Positions 34,311 through 41,995 of a DNA stretch of 46,450 nt are shown here, in pieces. The notes under the pieces were generated by a model, which worked only from the letters and a program-made list of their open reading frames with translations, was not told the DNA's origin and did no database searches. The translations under genes were made by a program, and so were the position numbers. Each line of letters begins with the position of its first letter. Within the stretch, counting starts at the first letter, position 1. This DNA comes from an uncultured Ruminococcus sp. (lineage in GTDB: Bacteria > Bacillota > Clostridia > Oscillospirales > Acutalibacteraceae), in NCBI GenBank assembly GCA_902776375.1, contig CACYPV010000016.1:1-46450 (forward strand), written 5' to 3'.

Positions 34311-34757
34311 TCACTTTAATGTTAATAATCCTTCAACTATTTCAGCGGCGCAGCGGCACAACTCGGCGCAGGGGCGCTTTTTGTAGTATCCGTCCGTCCT
34401 TCTTTCGGGTGTAAAGCCGTTTGAAGCGCCCGAGCCGCTCAAAAGCTCGCGGCAGATTATAGAGCCGTTTTGCTCCTTAAAGCGCGCGGCAAACTCTTGT
34501 ATCAGCGCGTAATGCGCTTTTTTGGCGTCGAAGTCCTCGGGGTCGGAATAGCCCTTTGCAAGCCCCAGCACCATCGCCGCGCCGCTCACCGCGCCGCAGA
34601 CCTCGCGCATTCGCCCCAAGCCTCCGCCAAATGATGAAGCGAGCTTAGCCGCGGTTTCGCGTTCAAAGCCCGTGACGTCCTCAAAGGCGCACAGCACAGA
34701 CTGCGCACAGTTGTAGCCTTCCTTAAACAGTTTTTCAGCCTTTTCTCCGTGATCCAT
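34311..34757 (-). CDS. C_GCAxxG_C_C family protein
   Basis: A 148-aa protein with the conserved cysteine pattern of the C-GCAxxG-C-C family: GYNCAQSVLCAF near 14-25, REVCGAVSGAAMVLGL near 51-66, ICRELL near 99 and RPCAELCRCAAEIV near 127. Family members are often found with redox or metal genes; no enzymatic function is known. AAGGAGTG lies before the ATG. It lies immediately upstream of the NifU-like operon in the same direction, but that operon has its own promoter. Confidence 0.87.
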   Translation of the reverse strand: MDHGEKAEKLFKEGYNCAQSVLCAFEDVTGFERETAAKLASSFGGGLGRMREVCGAVSGAAMVLGLAKGYSDPEDFDAKKAHYALIQEFAARFKEQNGSIICRELLSGSGASNGFTPERRTDGYYKKRPCAELCRCAAEIVEGLLTLK

Positions 34758-34845
34758 ATCGTCACACTCCTTTGCCTATATTATAGTAAAGCTCGGCGGA
34801 TTTGTCAAAGAGCAAACGGAAAACATCTGAATATCACGTTGGTTA

Positions 34846-34937
34846 GTAGCAGGTCAGTAGCAGGTTCAATCAACTTGCTACGTAAAAAAACGGCTTGTTT
34901 ATGCGGAAATAATACCTCGTAGCAAGTCGTAGCAGGT
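34846..34937. repeat. Cluster of GTAGCAGGT-type sites around a core shared with 17.9 kb
   Basis: GTAGCAGGT occurs at 34846, 34857 and 34929, GTAGCAAGT at 34919 and its complement ACTTGCTAC at 34873. Between them, on the minus strand, lies CCGCATAAACAAGCCG followed by TTTTTTT (34884-34906). This core is almost the same as the one inside the CATGAGTATC cluster near 17.9 kb, but the surrounding repeat is different. Confidence 0.7.
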
Positions 34938-35015
34938 TTTTATAGGACTTTTACAAAACAGAAAAAAATATATAAAAGTATGTAATTTTTTTAAGTATAT
35001 GGGAAGTTTGCAGTT

Positions 35016-35210
35016 TAGATGCTAGAAGCTAGGTACTAGGTATTAGGTATTAGGTATTAGAGTCGGTGTAGGGGCGGACCCGCGTGTCCGCCCGAAAACG
35101 TTGCGCATTTCTATGCGGGCGCACACATGGGTGCGCCCCTACGTAGTGTAATCAACGTTTCTGCTAATACATCCAGCATCTAGCATTTAGCTTCTAGCCT
35201 CTAACAGCTA
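35016..35210. repeat. Composite repeat, full copy, upstream of feoAB
   Basis: Order: heptads (TAGATGC, TAGAAGC, TAGGTAC, TAGGTAT x3), hairpin GGGCGGAC/GTCCGCCC, linker GAAAACGTTGCGCATTTC, hairpin GGGCGCAC/GTGCGCCC, CCTACGTAGTG, CAACGTTTCTGCTAATACATCC, heptads (AGCATCT, AGCTTCT, AGCCTCT). The last unit touches the -35 box of the feoAB promoter. Confidence 0.9.
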
Positions 35211-35237
35211 GACAAATCATAAATCATTTGATATAAT
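35209..35237 (+). promoter_or_regulatory. feoAB promoter
   Basis: -35 TAGACA (35209-35214), 17-bp spacer, perfect -10 TATAAT (35232-35237). The first T-A of the -35 is also the end of a heptad array. Confidence 0.75.
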
Positions 35238-35268
35238 AAAATGAGAACTTATGAAATGGGCATGTCTT

Positions 35269-37605
35269 ATGAAGCTTAATGAACTGAAAATCGGACAGAC
35301 CGCGCGGATAACCTCTGTCGGCGGCAGCGGAAGTCTCAGGCAGCACCTGCTGGACATGGGCATGATACCCGGCGCTGAGGTAAAGCCGGTAAAGCTGGCT
35401 CCGCTGGGCGACCCTATCCAGTTGCAGATACACGGCTACGAGCTGACCCTGCGGCTTGCGGACGCCGAAAAGATCGAGGTCAATCCCCTTCCTCCGAAGG
35501 GAAAAACCGAATATAAAAAGAAACGGTCGCACCATCACCCGGGCTTGGGCGAGGACGGCAAGTTCCACCCCAAGGGCAGCGGCAACCCTCTGCCCGACGA
35601 TACTACGCTCACCTACGCGCTTATGGGCAACCAGAACAGCGGCAAGACCACGCTGTTCAACCAGCTTACGGGCGCGAATCAGCATGTGGGCAACTTTCCC
35701 GGGGTCACGGTAGACCGCAAGGACGGCGTGATAAAGGGTCACAAAAACACCCTTATAACCGACCTGCCGGGCATTTACTCGATGTCGCCGTACAGCAGCG
35801 AGGAGATAGTTTCGCGCAGCTTTGTGCTGGAGGAAAAGCCGAAGGCGATAATAAACATCGTCGACGCGACCAACATCGAGCGCAACCTCTACCTCACCAT
35901 GCAGCTTTTGGAGCTCGACATCCCCACGGTCGTGGCGCTTAACATCATGGACGAGCTGACCGCGAACGGCGGCTCGGTGGATATAAACGCGCTGGAGGAG
36001 CTTTTGGGCGTGCCGGTAGTCCCGATATCTGCCGCCAAAAATCAGGGCGTAGACGAGCTTGTGAAGCACGCCATACACATTGCGCACTATCAGGAAAAGC
36101 CGCAGCGTCAGGACTTCTGCCTGCCCAACGAACAGGGCGGCGCGGTTCACCGCTGTCTGCACGCGGTACGGCATTTGATAGAGGACAAGGCGCACGCCGC
36201 AGGGATACCGCTTCACTTTGCCGCAAGCAAGGTAGTCGAGGGCGACGTGCGGATACTCGAAAAGCTGAAGCTCGAGAGCAGCGAGCTTGAGATGCTGGAG
36301 CATATCATCTGCCAAATGGAAAAGGAGCGCGGGCTTGACCGCAACGCGGCAATTGCCGACATGCGCTTTTCGTTCATAAAGAAGCTCTGCGGACAGACCG
36401 TAACCAAGCCGCACGAGAGCCGCGAGCACAAGCGAAGTACAAAGATAGACAAAATACTGACGGGCAGGTTCACCGCCATCCCCGTATTCGTTTTGATAAT
36501 GTTCGCGATATTCTGGCTGACGTTCAGCGTTATCGGCGGCAATCTGCAAAAGCTGCTGGGAATGGGCTTCGACGAGCTGACTATCGTAACGCGCGGCGGC
36601 ATGGAAAGCGCGGGAGTTAACCCGATGATAACCGGACTTGTCACCGAGGGCATATTCGCGGGACTTGGCAGCGTGCTGAGCTTTTTGCCGATAATCGTGG
36701 TGCTGTTTTTGTTCCTGTCGATACTCGAGGACAGCGGCTATCTGGCGCGCGTGGCGTTCTTCATGGACAAGCTGCTGCGCAAGATCGGACTTTCCGGACG
36801 AAGCATTGTGCCCATGCTGATAGGCTTCGGCTGCACGGTGCCGGCGGTGATGAGCACGCGCACCCTCCCCAGCGAGCGCGACCGAAAGATGACTATCCTG
36901 CTTACGCCGTTCATGAGCTGCTCGGCAAAGCTGCCGATATACTCGTTCTTCGCCCAGGCGTTTTTCCCGCGCGTAAGCTGGCTGATAATATCGGGGCTGT
37001 ATTTTCTGGGGATAATTTTGGGCATACTGATCGCTCTGCTGTACAAAAAGACCCTTTTCCGAGGCGAGGCGGTGCCCTTCGTTATGGAGCTGCCAAACTA
37101 CCGCCTGCCGGGCGTAAAGAACGTCGCGCGGCTGTTGTGGGAGAAGGCAAAGGACTTTTTGCAGCGCGCGTTCACGGTAATATTCATCTCGACAATCATC
37201 GTGTGGTTCTTGCAGCATTTCAATTTGCAGTTCAACATGGTGGATAACTCGCAGGACAGTATCCTTGCGCAGCTTGCGGGCTTGATAGCGCCGGTGTTCT
37301 CGCCTGTCGGTATCGGCGACTGGCGCTTGGTGACCGCGCTGATAAGCGGCTTTATGGCAAAGGAGAGCGTTGTTTCGAGCATGGAAGTGCTCTACACGGG
37401 CGGTATCGAAGGCGTGATGACGGCGGCTACGGCGATTTCCGTGCTCGTTTTCAGCCTGCTGTACACCCCCTGCGTGGCGGCTATAGCCTCGGTAAAGCGC
37501 GAGCTCGGCAGACGCTGGGCGCTGGGCGTGGTGCTGTGGCAGTGCGTAGTAGCCTATGTAGCGGCAGGCGCGGCGTATTGGATATGCATGCTGTTTGGAG
37601 GGTAA
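35269..37605 (+). CDS. feoB: Fused FeoA-FeoB ferrous iron transporter
   Basis: A 778-aa membrane transporter for Fe2+. Residues 1-75 are a FeoA SH3-like domain (MKLNELKIGQTARI, LLDMGMIPG). A His/Lys-rich linker (about 80-105) leads to the FeoB G domain with G1 GNQNSGKT at 120-127, G3 DLPG at 165-168 and G4 NIMD at 225-228. The C-terminal membrane part has two Gate domains. FeoA is usually a separate gene. I favour the ATG at 35269, the normal FeoA start; an ATG at 35251 would leave almost no leader after the promoter. Neither has a strong ribosome site. A heptad array starts 3 bp after the stop. Confidence 0.94.
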   Translation: MKLNELKIGQTARITSVGGSGSLRQHLLDMGMIPGAEVKPVKLAPLGDPIQLQIHGYELTLRLADAEKIEVNPLPPKGKTEYKKKRSHHHPGLGEDGKFHPKGSGNPLPDDTTLTYALMGNQNSGKTTLFNQLTGANQHVGNFPGVTVDRKDGVIKGHKNTLITDLPGIYSMSPYSSEEIVSRSFVLEEKPKAIINIVDATNIERNLYLTMQLLELDIPTVVALNIMDELTANGGSVDINALEELLGVPVVPISAAKNQGVDELVKHAIHIAHYQEKPQRQDFCLPNEQGGAVHRCLHAVRHLIEDKAHAAGIPLHFAASKVVEGDVRILEKLKLESSELEMLEHIICQMEKERGLDRNAAIADMRFSFIKKLCGQTVTKPHESREHKRSTKIDKILTGRFTAIPVFVLIMFAIFWLTFSVIGGNLQKLLGMGFDELTIVTRGGMESAGVNPMITGLVTEGIFAGLGSVLSFLPIIVVLFLFLSILEDSGYLARVAFFMDKLLRKIGLSGRSIVPMLIGFGCTVPAVMSTRTLPSERDRKMTILLTPFMSCSAKLPIYSFFAQAFFPRVSWLIISGLYFLGIILGILIALLYKKTLFRGEAVPFVMELPNYRLPGVKNVARLLWEKAKDFLQRAFTVIFISTIIVWFLQHFNLQFNMVDNSQDSILAQLAGLIAPVFSPVGIGDWRLVTALISGFMAKESVVSSMEVLYTGGIEGVMTAATAISVLVFSLLYTPCVAAIASVKRELGRRWALGVVLWQCVVAYVAAGAAYWICMLFGG

Positions 37606-37607
37606 TG

Positions 37608-37660
37608 GCTAGAGGCTAGATGCTAGAGGCTAGAGGCTAGAGGCTAGAAGCTAGATGCTG
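37608..37660. repeat. Heptad array after feoAB
   Basis: Seven to eight units (TAGAGGC, TAGATGC, TAGAAGC) begin 3 bp after the feoAB stop. They pair as inverted repeats with the array at 37921-37959, enclosing the small Cys-rich gene and its terminator. Confidence 0.9.
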
Positions 37661-37696
37661 TATGCCAAAGGCATATATTTGAAAATAGAGGTTATT

Positions 37697-37843
37697 GTGA
37701 ATCCTGTAGAAATCATCATTATTTCGCTGCTTTGCGCGGCGGTCATAGCGGCTGTAGCGGCTATCATAATCAGAAAAAGAAAAGGCAAGGGCTGCTCCTG
37801 CGACTGCGAGAGCTGCCCTCACAAATGTGATAAATACAAATAA
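37697..37843 (+). CDS. FeoB-associated Cys-rich membrane protein
   Basis: A 48-aa protein: one membrane helix (about residues 4-24, EIIIISLLCAAVIAAVAAIII), a basic stretch (RKRKGKG) and a Cys-rich tail with five cysteines (CSCDCESCPHKC). This matches the small FeoB-associated family found after feoB in many Clostridia, thought to assist iron uptake. It starts at a GTG with AGAGG 5 nt upstream; the longer frame from 37655 begins inside repeat DNA. A terminator follows. Confidence 0.85.
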   Translation: MNPVEIIIISLLCAAVIAAVAAIIIRKRKGKGCSCDCESCPHKCDKYK

Positions 37844-37846
37844 AAG

Positions 37847-37893
37847 GTCGGAAAGGCAAAGCATTAAAGCAATGTCTTTCCGACTTGTTTTTT
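37847..37893 (+). terminator. feo operon terminator
   Basis: GTCGGAAAG (37847-37855) pairs with CTTTCCGAC (37876-37884), with an inner GCATT/AATGT stem, followed by TTGTTTTTTT. Confidence 0.85.
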
Positions 37894-37920
37894 TCTATTA
37901 CCTAATTTCCGGTCTCCGAT

Positions 37921-37959
37921 ACTAGCCTCTAGCATCTAGCTTCTAGCTTCTAGCCTCTA
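37921..37959. repeat. Heptad array at the stop of the cation antiporter gene
   Basis: Units AGCCTCT, AGCATCT, AGCTTCT, AGCTTCT, AGCCTCT. In the antiporter's sense they read TAGAGGC, TAGAAGC and so on, and the first TAG is the stop codon. Confidence 0.9.
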
Positions 37960-38952
37960 ACTCCACACCATATCTCTCATGACGGCGAACGCCATTGTGC
38001 CGAAATACAGCGCTGCCATTATCGCGCCCTCTGCCCTGCTGATCTTCTTGGTGAGCGAAAACACGAGCGTCACGACCGACACGAACAGCAGTATCGCCAA
38101 ATCGACGACCGCGGCGTAATTGACCGTGATGGGATTGATGGTGGCTGACACGCCGAGGATGAGCATAAGGTTAAAGATATTTGAGCCGACCACGTTGCCG
38201 ACCGCCATGCCGTTCTCGCCCTTGCGCGAGGCGACTATCGAGGTCACGAGCTCGGGCAGCGAGGTGCCGAGCGCAACTATGGTAAGACCGATGAGGGTCT
38301 CGGACATGCCGAAGAACTTAGCGATATCCTTCGCGTTGTTTACGACAAGGTTGCCGCCAAGCACTATAGCCGCCGCGCCCAGCACAATAAAGATAAGCGC
38401 TTTCCAAACCGGCATCGGCTTTTCCTCGGGCTCGTCTGTCCTGTTTTTGCGGGCGAGCAGAATCAGAAAAACTAAGTACGCCACGAAAACTACAAGCAGT
38501 CCGATACCGAACCAGCGGCTGAGCTCGCCCACATTTTGGGTGAACTTTGTATCAAGCGGGTTGTACATGCCCGTAAAGATATTTATACCCGCCGCGGCGA
38601 GCACCGCGACAGTGACCGCGATAGAGATCGGGAAGTCGCGCTTGATTATGCCCCTGTCGATGGGGATCGGGCGGATTATAGCGCACACGCCGAGCACCAT
38701 GAGCAGGTTGAAGATGTTTGAGCCCGTCACGTTGCTTATGGCTATCTCGTTAGATTTATTAAAGGCAGCCGATGCGCTGACCGCAAGCTCGGGCGCGCTG
38801 GTGCCCATGGCAACTATGGTAAGTCCGATGATGACGCCCGGCACCTTTAACGTGCGGGCGATAGACGCGCTGCCGTCAACAAAGAAGTCCGCGCCCTTGA
38901 TAAGCGCGACAAAGCCGACAAGCAGCAGCAGGATGTTCAAAAAAAGATTCAC
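37957..38952 (-). CDS. Ca2+/cation antiporter (CaCA family, YrbG-like)
   Basis: A 331-aa membrane protein with two internally repeated alpha motifs in inverted halves: GLTIVAMGTSAPELAVSASAAF with SNVTGSNIFNLLMVLG, and GLTIVALGTSLPELVTSIVASRKGENGMAVGNVVGSNIFNLMLILG. These carry the Glu and Asn residues that bind cations in NCX_Mj-type exchangers. About ten helices. A Lys/Glu/Pro-rich loop (ARKNRTDEPEEKPMP) separates the halves. I start at the GTG at 38952, 7 nt after GGAGG. The stop codon TAG lies in a heptad array. Confidence 0.92.
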   Translation of the reverse strand: MNLFLNILLLLVGFVALIKGADFFVDGSASIARTLKVPGVIIGLTIVAMGTSAPELAVSASAAFNKSNEIAISNVTGSNIFNLLMVLGVCAIIRPIPIDRGIIKRDFPISIAVTVAVLAAAGINIFTGMYNPLDTKFTQNVGELSRWFGIGLLVVFVAYLVFLILLARKNRTDEPEEKPMPVWKALIFIVLGAAAIVLGGNLVVNNAKDIAKFFGMSETLIGLTIVALGTSLPELVTSIVASRKGENGMAVGNVVGSNIFNLMLILGVSATINPITVNYAAVVDLAILLFVSVVTLVFSLTKKISRAEGAIMAALYFGTMAFAVMRDMVWS

Positions 38953-38967
38953 TTTCAAACCTCCGAT

Positions 38968-39187
38968 TTATTAGGTGTTAGGTACTAGGTATTAGGTATT
39001 AGGTATCAGGTATTAGGTATCAGGTATTAGGTGTGTAGGGGCGGACCCGTGTGTCCGCCCGAAAACGTCGCATTATTCTGCGGGCGCACACATGGGTGCG
39101 CCCCTACGTAGTGAAATCAACGTTTCTGCTAATTTAATTCCGAATTCCGCATTCCGAATTCCGCATTATCTAGCTTCTAGCCTCTAT
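38968..39187. repeat. Composite repeat, full copy, largest
   Basis: Order: heptads of the TAGGTAT/CAGGTAT type (38971-39033), hairpin GGGCGGAC/GTCCGCCC, linker GAAAACGTCGCATTATTCTGC, hairpin GGGCGCAC/GTGCGCCC, CCTACGTAGTG, CAACGTTTCTGCTAATTTAATTCC, then AATTCCG/CATTCCG heptads passing into AGCTTCT/AGCCTCT and the DUF1846 stop (TAG inside the array). Confidence 0.9.
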
Positions 39188-40665
39188 TTCCTATAAAGCC
39201 TCTCCGTCTCGTAGACCGGCTCGGTGGTCACTCTGATGCCGAGCTTTTTGAGTATGCGGGTGTCGGTCTCGGAAAGGATTACCGTGGCGTGGGCTTCGGT
39301 GTCGCGCAGCTTGGGAAGCTGATCCAGCGCGTTTTTCGCTATGGGATTAGTTACCGCCGACATTGCCAGAGCAATAAGTATCTCGTCGGTGTGCAGGCGC
39401 GGGTTAGCGGAGCCGAAGCTGCCGACCTTAAGCCTTTGGATGGGCTCGATTACGGCAGCCGCCAAGATATCGGTGTCCATATCGACATGCGCAAGATATT
39501 TCAGGGCATTGAGCAGCATTGCGGAGCACGCGCCGAGCAGCTTTGTGGTTTTGCCCGTGACGATGGTGCCGTCGCTGAGCTCGATAGCCGCGGCGGGAGC
39601 GCCCGTTTCCTCCGCCTTTTTAAGCGCGGGAGCTATGACCGCGCGGTCTGAGGTCTGCAGCTTGTTCTGCTTCATCAAAAGCCCTATCTTATACGCCTCA
39701 TCGGGCGAGCCTACGCCCTTGGTCTGGTTGGCGAGAGCGGAGTAATAGCGCCTTATTATCTCCTGATTCGCCGCGTCGCGCACAGCGTCGTCGTCGATAA
39801 TGCAGTTGCCCGCCATGTTAACGCCCATATCGGTAGGCGATTTATAGGGCGATTCGCCCAGAATAAGCTCGAACATCGTGTTGAGCACGGGGAAGATCTC
39901 GATGTCGCGGTTGTAGTTGACGGTGGTAATACCGTAAGCCTCAAGGTGGAAGGGGTCGATCATATTGACGTCGTTGAGGTCGGCTGTGGCGGCTTCGTAG
40001 GCGACGTTCACGGGATGCTTAAGCGGAAGGTTCCAGATCGGGAAGGTCTCGAATTTCGCGTAGCCCGCCTTAACGCCGTGCTTGTGCTCGTGATAAAGCT
40101 GGCTGAGGCAGACCGCCATTTTGCCCGAGCCGGGGCCCGGAGCGGTGACAACGACAAGGCGGCGCGTGGTCTCGACATACTCGTTTTTGCCGTAGCCCTT
40201 GTCGCTGACGATTAGGTCAACGTCGGTGGGATAATTCGGAATGGTGTAGTGGTGATAGACGTTTATGCCGTTTTCGATGAGCCGCTGTTCAAACTTGATG
40301 GCAGTCGGCTGTTCGGCAAAGCGCGTGAGCACCACGGAATTAACGCACAGTCCGCGTCCGCGGAAAATATCGAGCAAACGGAGCACGTCGAGGTCGTAGG
40401 TTATGCCCAAGTCGCCGCGCACCTTGTTTTTCTCGATGTCGGCGGCGTTGATGACGATAACGATCTCAGCCTCGTCCTTTAGCTGCATAAGCATTTGGAG
40501 CTTTGAGTCGGGCTTGAAGCCGGGCAGCACGCGCGAGGCGTGATAGTCGTCGAACAGCTTTCCGCCGAATTCAAGATACAGCTTGTCGCCGAACTCCGCT
40601 ATGCGGTCGCGGATGTGCTGCGACTGCATATCCAGATACTTTTGATTGTCAAATCCGATTTTCAT
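39184..40665 (-). CDS. DUF1846 domain-containing protein
   Basis: A 493-aa soluble protein, full-length for the DUF1846 family (KIGFDNQKYLDMQSQHIRDRI at the start, a P-loop-like APGPGSGKMAVCLSQLYHEH near 190, and FETFPIWNLPLKHPVNVAYEAATADLNDVNMIDPFHLEAYG). The family is common in Firmicutes and has a Rossmann-like core; no function is established. GGAGG lies 7 nt before the ATG at 40665. It is a single-gene unit. The TAG stop is part of a heptad array. Confidence 0.9.
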   Translation of the reverse strand: MKIGFDNQKYLDMQSQHIRDRIAEFGDKLYLEFGGKLFDDYHASRVLPGFKPDSKLQMLMQLKDEAEIVIVINAADIEKNKVRGDLGITYDLDVLRLLDIFRGRGLCVNSVVLTRFAEQPTAIKFEQRLIENGINVYHHYTIPNYPTDVDLIVSDKGYGKNEYVETTRRLVVVTAPGPGSGKMAVCLSQLYHEHKHGVKAGYAKFETFPIWNLPLKHPVNVAYEAATADLNDVNMIDPFHLEAYGITTVNYNRDIEIFPVLNTMFELILGESPYKSPTDMGVNMAGNCIIDDDAVRDAANQEIIRRYYSALANQTKGVGSPDEAYKIGLLMKQNKLQTSDRAVIAPALKKAEETGAPAAAIELSDGTIVTGKTTKLLGACSAMLLNALKYLAHVDMDTDILAAAVIEPIQRLKVGSFGSANPRLHTDEILIALAMSAVTNPIAKNALDQLPKLRDTEAHATVILSETDTRILKKLGIRVTTEPVYETERLYRK

Positions 40666-40817
40666 ATATAAGCCTCCATTGCCTTCCAAAAATCCATTTT
40701 ATTGTACCACAACCCCGCCGAAAAATAAATTCGATAAAGAATATTGATTATTTTTTTCCTTTTGCCCAAAAAGGAAAAGCAGCCCGATAGCATGTACCGA
40801 GCCGCTCTGATATTGAT

Positions 40818-41699
40818 TTATTTTCTTTCGTCGCCCATGAAGAATACCGCTACAGTTCTGGGGCCTGTGTGTGAGGCGATTATGGTGCCGATGTTGAATA
40901 TCTTTACCTTGCCGTCGATCTTTTTGAAGCGGCGTTCGATCTCCTTCTTTGTGTCCTCAGCGTCCTCGATGGTGTTCGAGTGAGATATAAACACCTTGCC
41001 GCTGTAGTTTTCGCCGCCGTCTGCGTGTTCGGCGATAACGTTCATTATGTAATTTATGGCGTTGCGCTTGCCGCGAACCTTGTCGTAGGCTATGATCTTG
41101 CCCTTGTCGTCGATGCGCAAAATCGGGCAGATATTGAGGATAGTCGCTACGGTAGCCGCCGCGCCGGACATTCTGCCGCTTTTGCGGTAGTATTTAAGGT
41201 CGGTCGAGAAAAACTGGTGCTGCACCTTGTGGCGAGCCTTGTCGACCCACTCGGCGACCTCGTCGATCGAAGCGCCCTCGTCGCGAAGATCGGCGGCATA
41301 GTCGACCAACATTCCGTAACCGGACGAAGCGCACATTGAATCTATAACGATAAGCTTGCGGTCGGGGTATCTTTCTCTCAGCTTTTCAGCTGCGGACTCA
41401 GCGCCGTGGATGGACTTTGTAAGTCCGGAGCTGAACACGATATGAAGCACGTCGCCTTCTTTAAGAAGCTTTGAGAAATAGTCAAAATACTGGTATTCAT
41501 TTATCTGAGAGGTCGAGGGTATCTCCTTTTTAAGAAGCTCATAAAACCTGGGCAGAGCCTCGGGGTCGCGATCCATATCGTCAGTGTAATCCTCTCCGCC
41601 TGCGGTATACGAATAAAACAAAACGGAGATATCGCGCGCATTTACCTGCGCAAAAGGCATGTCAACAGTTGACTCGCACGAAAGAATAAAATTGTTCAT
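40818..41699 (-). CDS. DegV family fatty acid-binding protein (FakB-like)
   Basis: A 293-aa protein with the DegV fold: an N-terminal CESTVDMPF (the STVD ligand loop), IPSTSQINEYQYFDYF, VFSSGLTKSIHGAE, SMCASSGYGMLVDYA and FSTDLKYYRKSGRMSGAAATVATILNICPIL, and the C-terminal GPRTVAVFFMG. DegV/FakB proteins hold a fatty acid for phosphorylation by FakA, which is encoded at 22.5 kb. GAGGTGATC precedes the ATG. Confidence 0.93.
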   Translation of the reverse strand: MNNFILSCESTVDMPFAQVNARDISVLFYSYTAGGEDYTDDMDRDPEALPRFYELLKKEIPSTSQINEYQYFDYFSKLLKEGDVLHIVFSSGLTKSIHGAESAAEKLRERYPDRKLIVIDSMCASSGYGMLVDYAADLRDEGASIDEVAEWVDKARHKVQHQFFSTDLKYYRKSGRMSGAAATVATILNICPILRIDDKGKIIAYDKVRGKRNAINYIMNVIAEHADGGENYSGKVFISHSNTIEDAEDTKKEIERRFKKIDGKVKIFNIGTIIASHTGPRTVAVFFMGDERK

Positions 41700-41752
41700 T
41701 GCCGATCACCTCTTGTAATTAATTAAAAAGCTCCTGTTTCTTGTATTTTATT

Positions 41753-41781
41753 ATTATACCAGAATATTCCGTATATGTCTA
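41753..41781 (-). promoter_or_regulatory. degV promoter
   Basis: On the minus strand -35 TAGACA (41776-41781), 17-bp spacer, perfect -10 TATAAT (41753-41758). Confidence 0.75.
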
Positions 41782-41806
41782 TAATATATTTTGTTTTATC
41801 TGTTTG

Positions 41807-41835
41807 TTGACATCAAAATAATACCATGTTATAAT
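41807..41835 (+). promoter_or_regulatory. CDF transporter promoter
   Basis: Perfect -35 TTGACA (41807-41812), 17-bp spacer, perfect -10 TATAAT (41830-41835). It drives a leader of about 150 nt that contains a probable riboswitch. Confidence 0.9.
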
Positions 41836-41837
41836 TA

Positions 41838-41945
41838 GTTTGCCGAGCAGACCGAGGTTATGGCGAGCCTTGGAGTCGGGTTGAAGTATTATTTCAACAG
41901 CGAAAACTCGCGGGACGGTATTTATGTCCGCGGGTTCTTTTTTTG
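41838..41945 (+). promoter_or_regulatory. Probable NiCo (czcD-motif) riboswitch with terminator
   Basis: The leader has GAGCAGAC, a stem (CCGAGG/CCTTGG), AGTCGGG, a second stem (TTGAA/TTCAA), CAACAG and later GGGACGG. In the known NiCo aptamer the order is GAGCAGGC, stem, AGCCGGG, stem, CAACAG, stem, GGGACAG (recalled). A terminator stem CTCGCGGGAC/GTCCGCGGG (41907-41934) followed by TTCTTTTTTT shares CTCGC and GGGACGG with the aptamer, so the two folds exclude each other. Metal binding would favour read-through into the CDF exporter. Its place upstream of a CDF gene is the usual one for this class. Confidence 0.72.
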
Positions 41946-41995
41946 TTTTTTCCGCACTACAATATACAGATGTTATTTTTGAACGGAGAATCGAT

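Noticed and set aside
35224-37218. Very long open frame (664 codons) on the minus strand across feoAB
   Set aside because: It is antisense to a clear FeoA-FeoB protein; its residues are dominated by Arg, His, Gln and Ala, as expected for the shadow of a GC-biased gene, and it has no ribosome site.
40740-40790. A/T-rich hairpin (TTTTCCTTTT/AAAAGGAAAA) as degV terminator
   Set aside because: The stem is weak and no T-run follows it on the minus strand; left unassigned.
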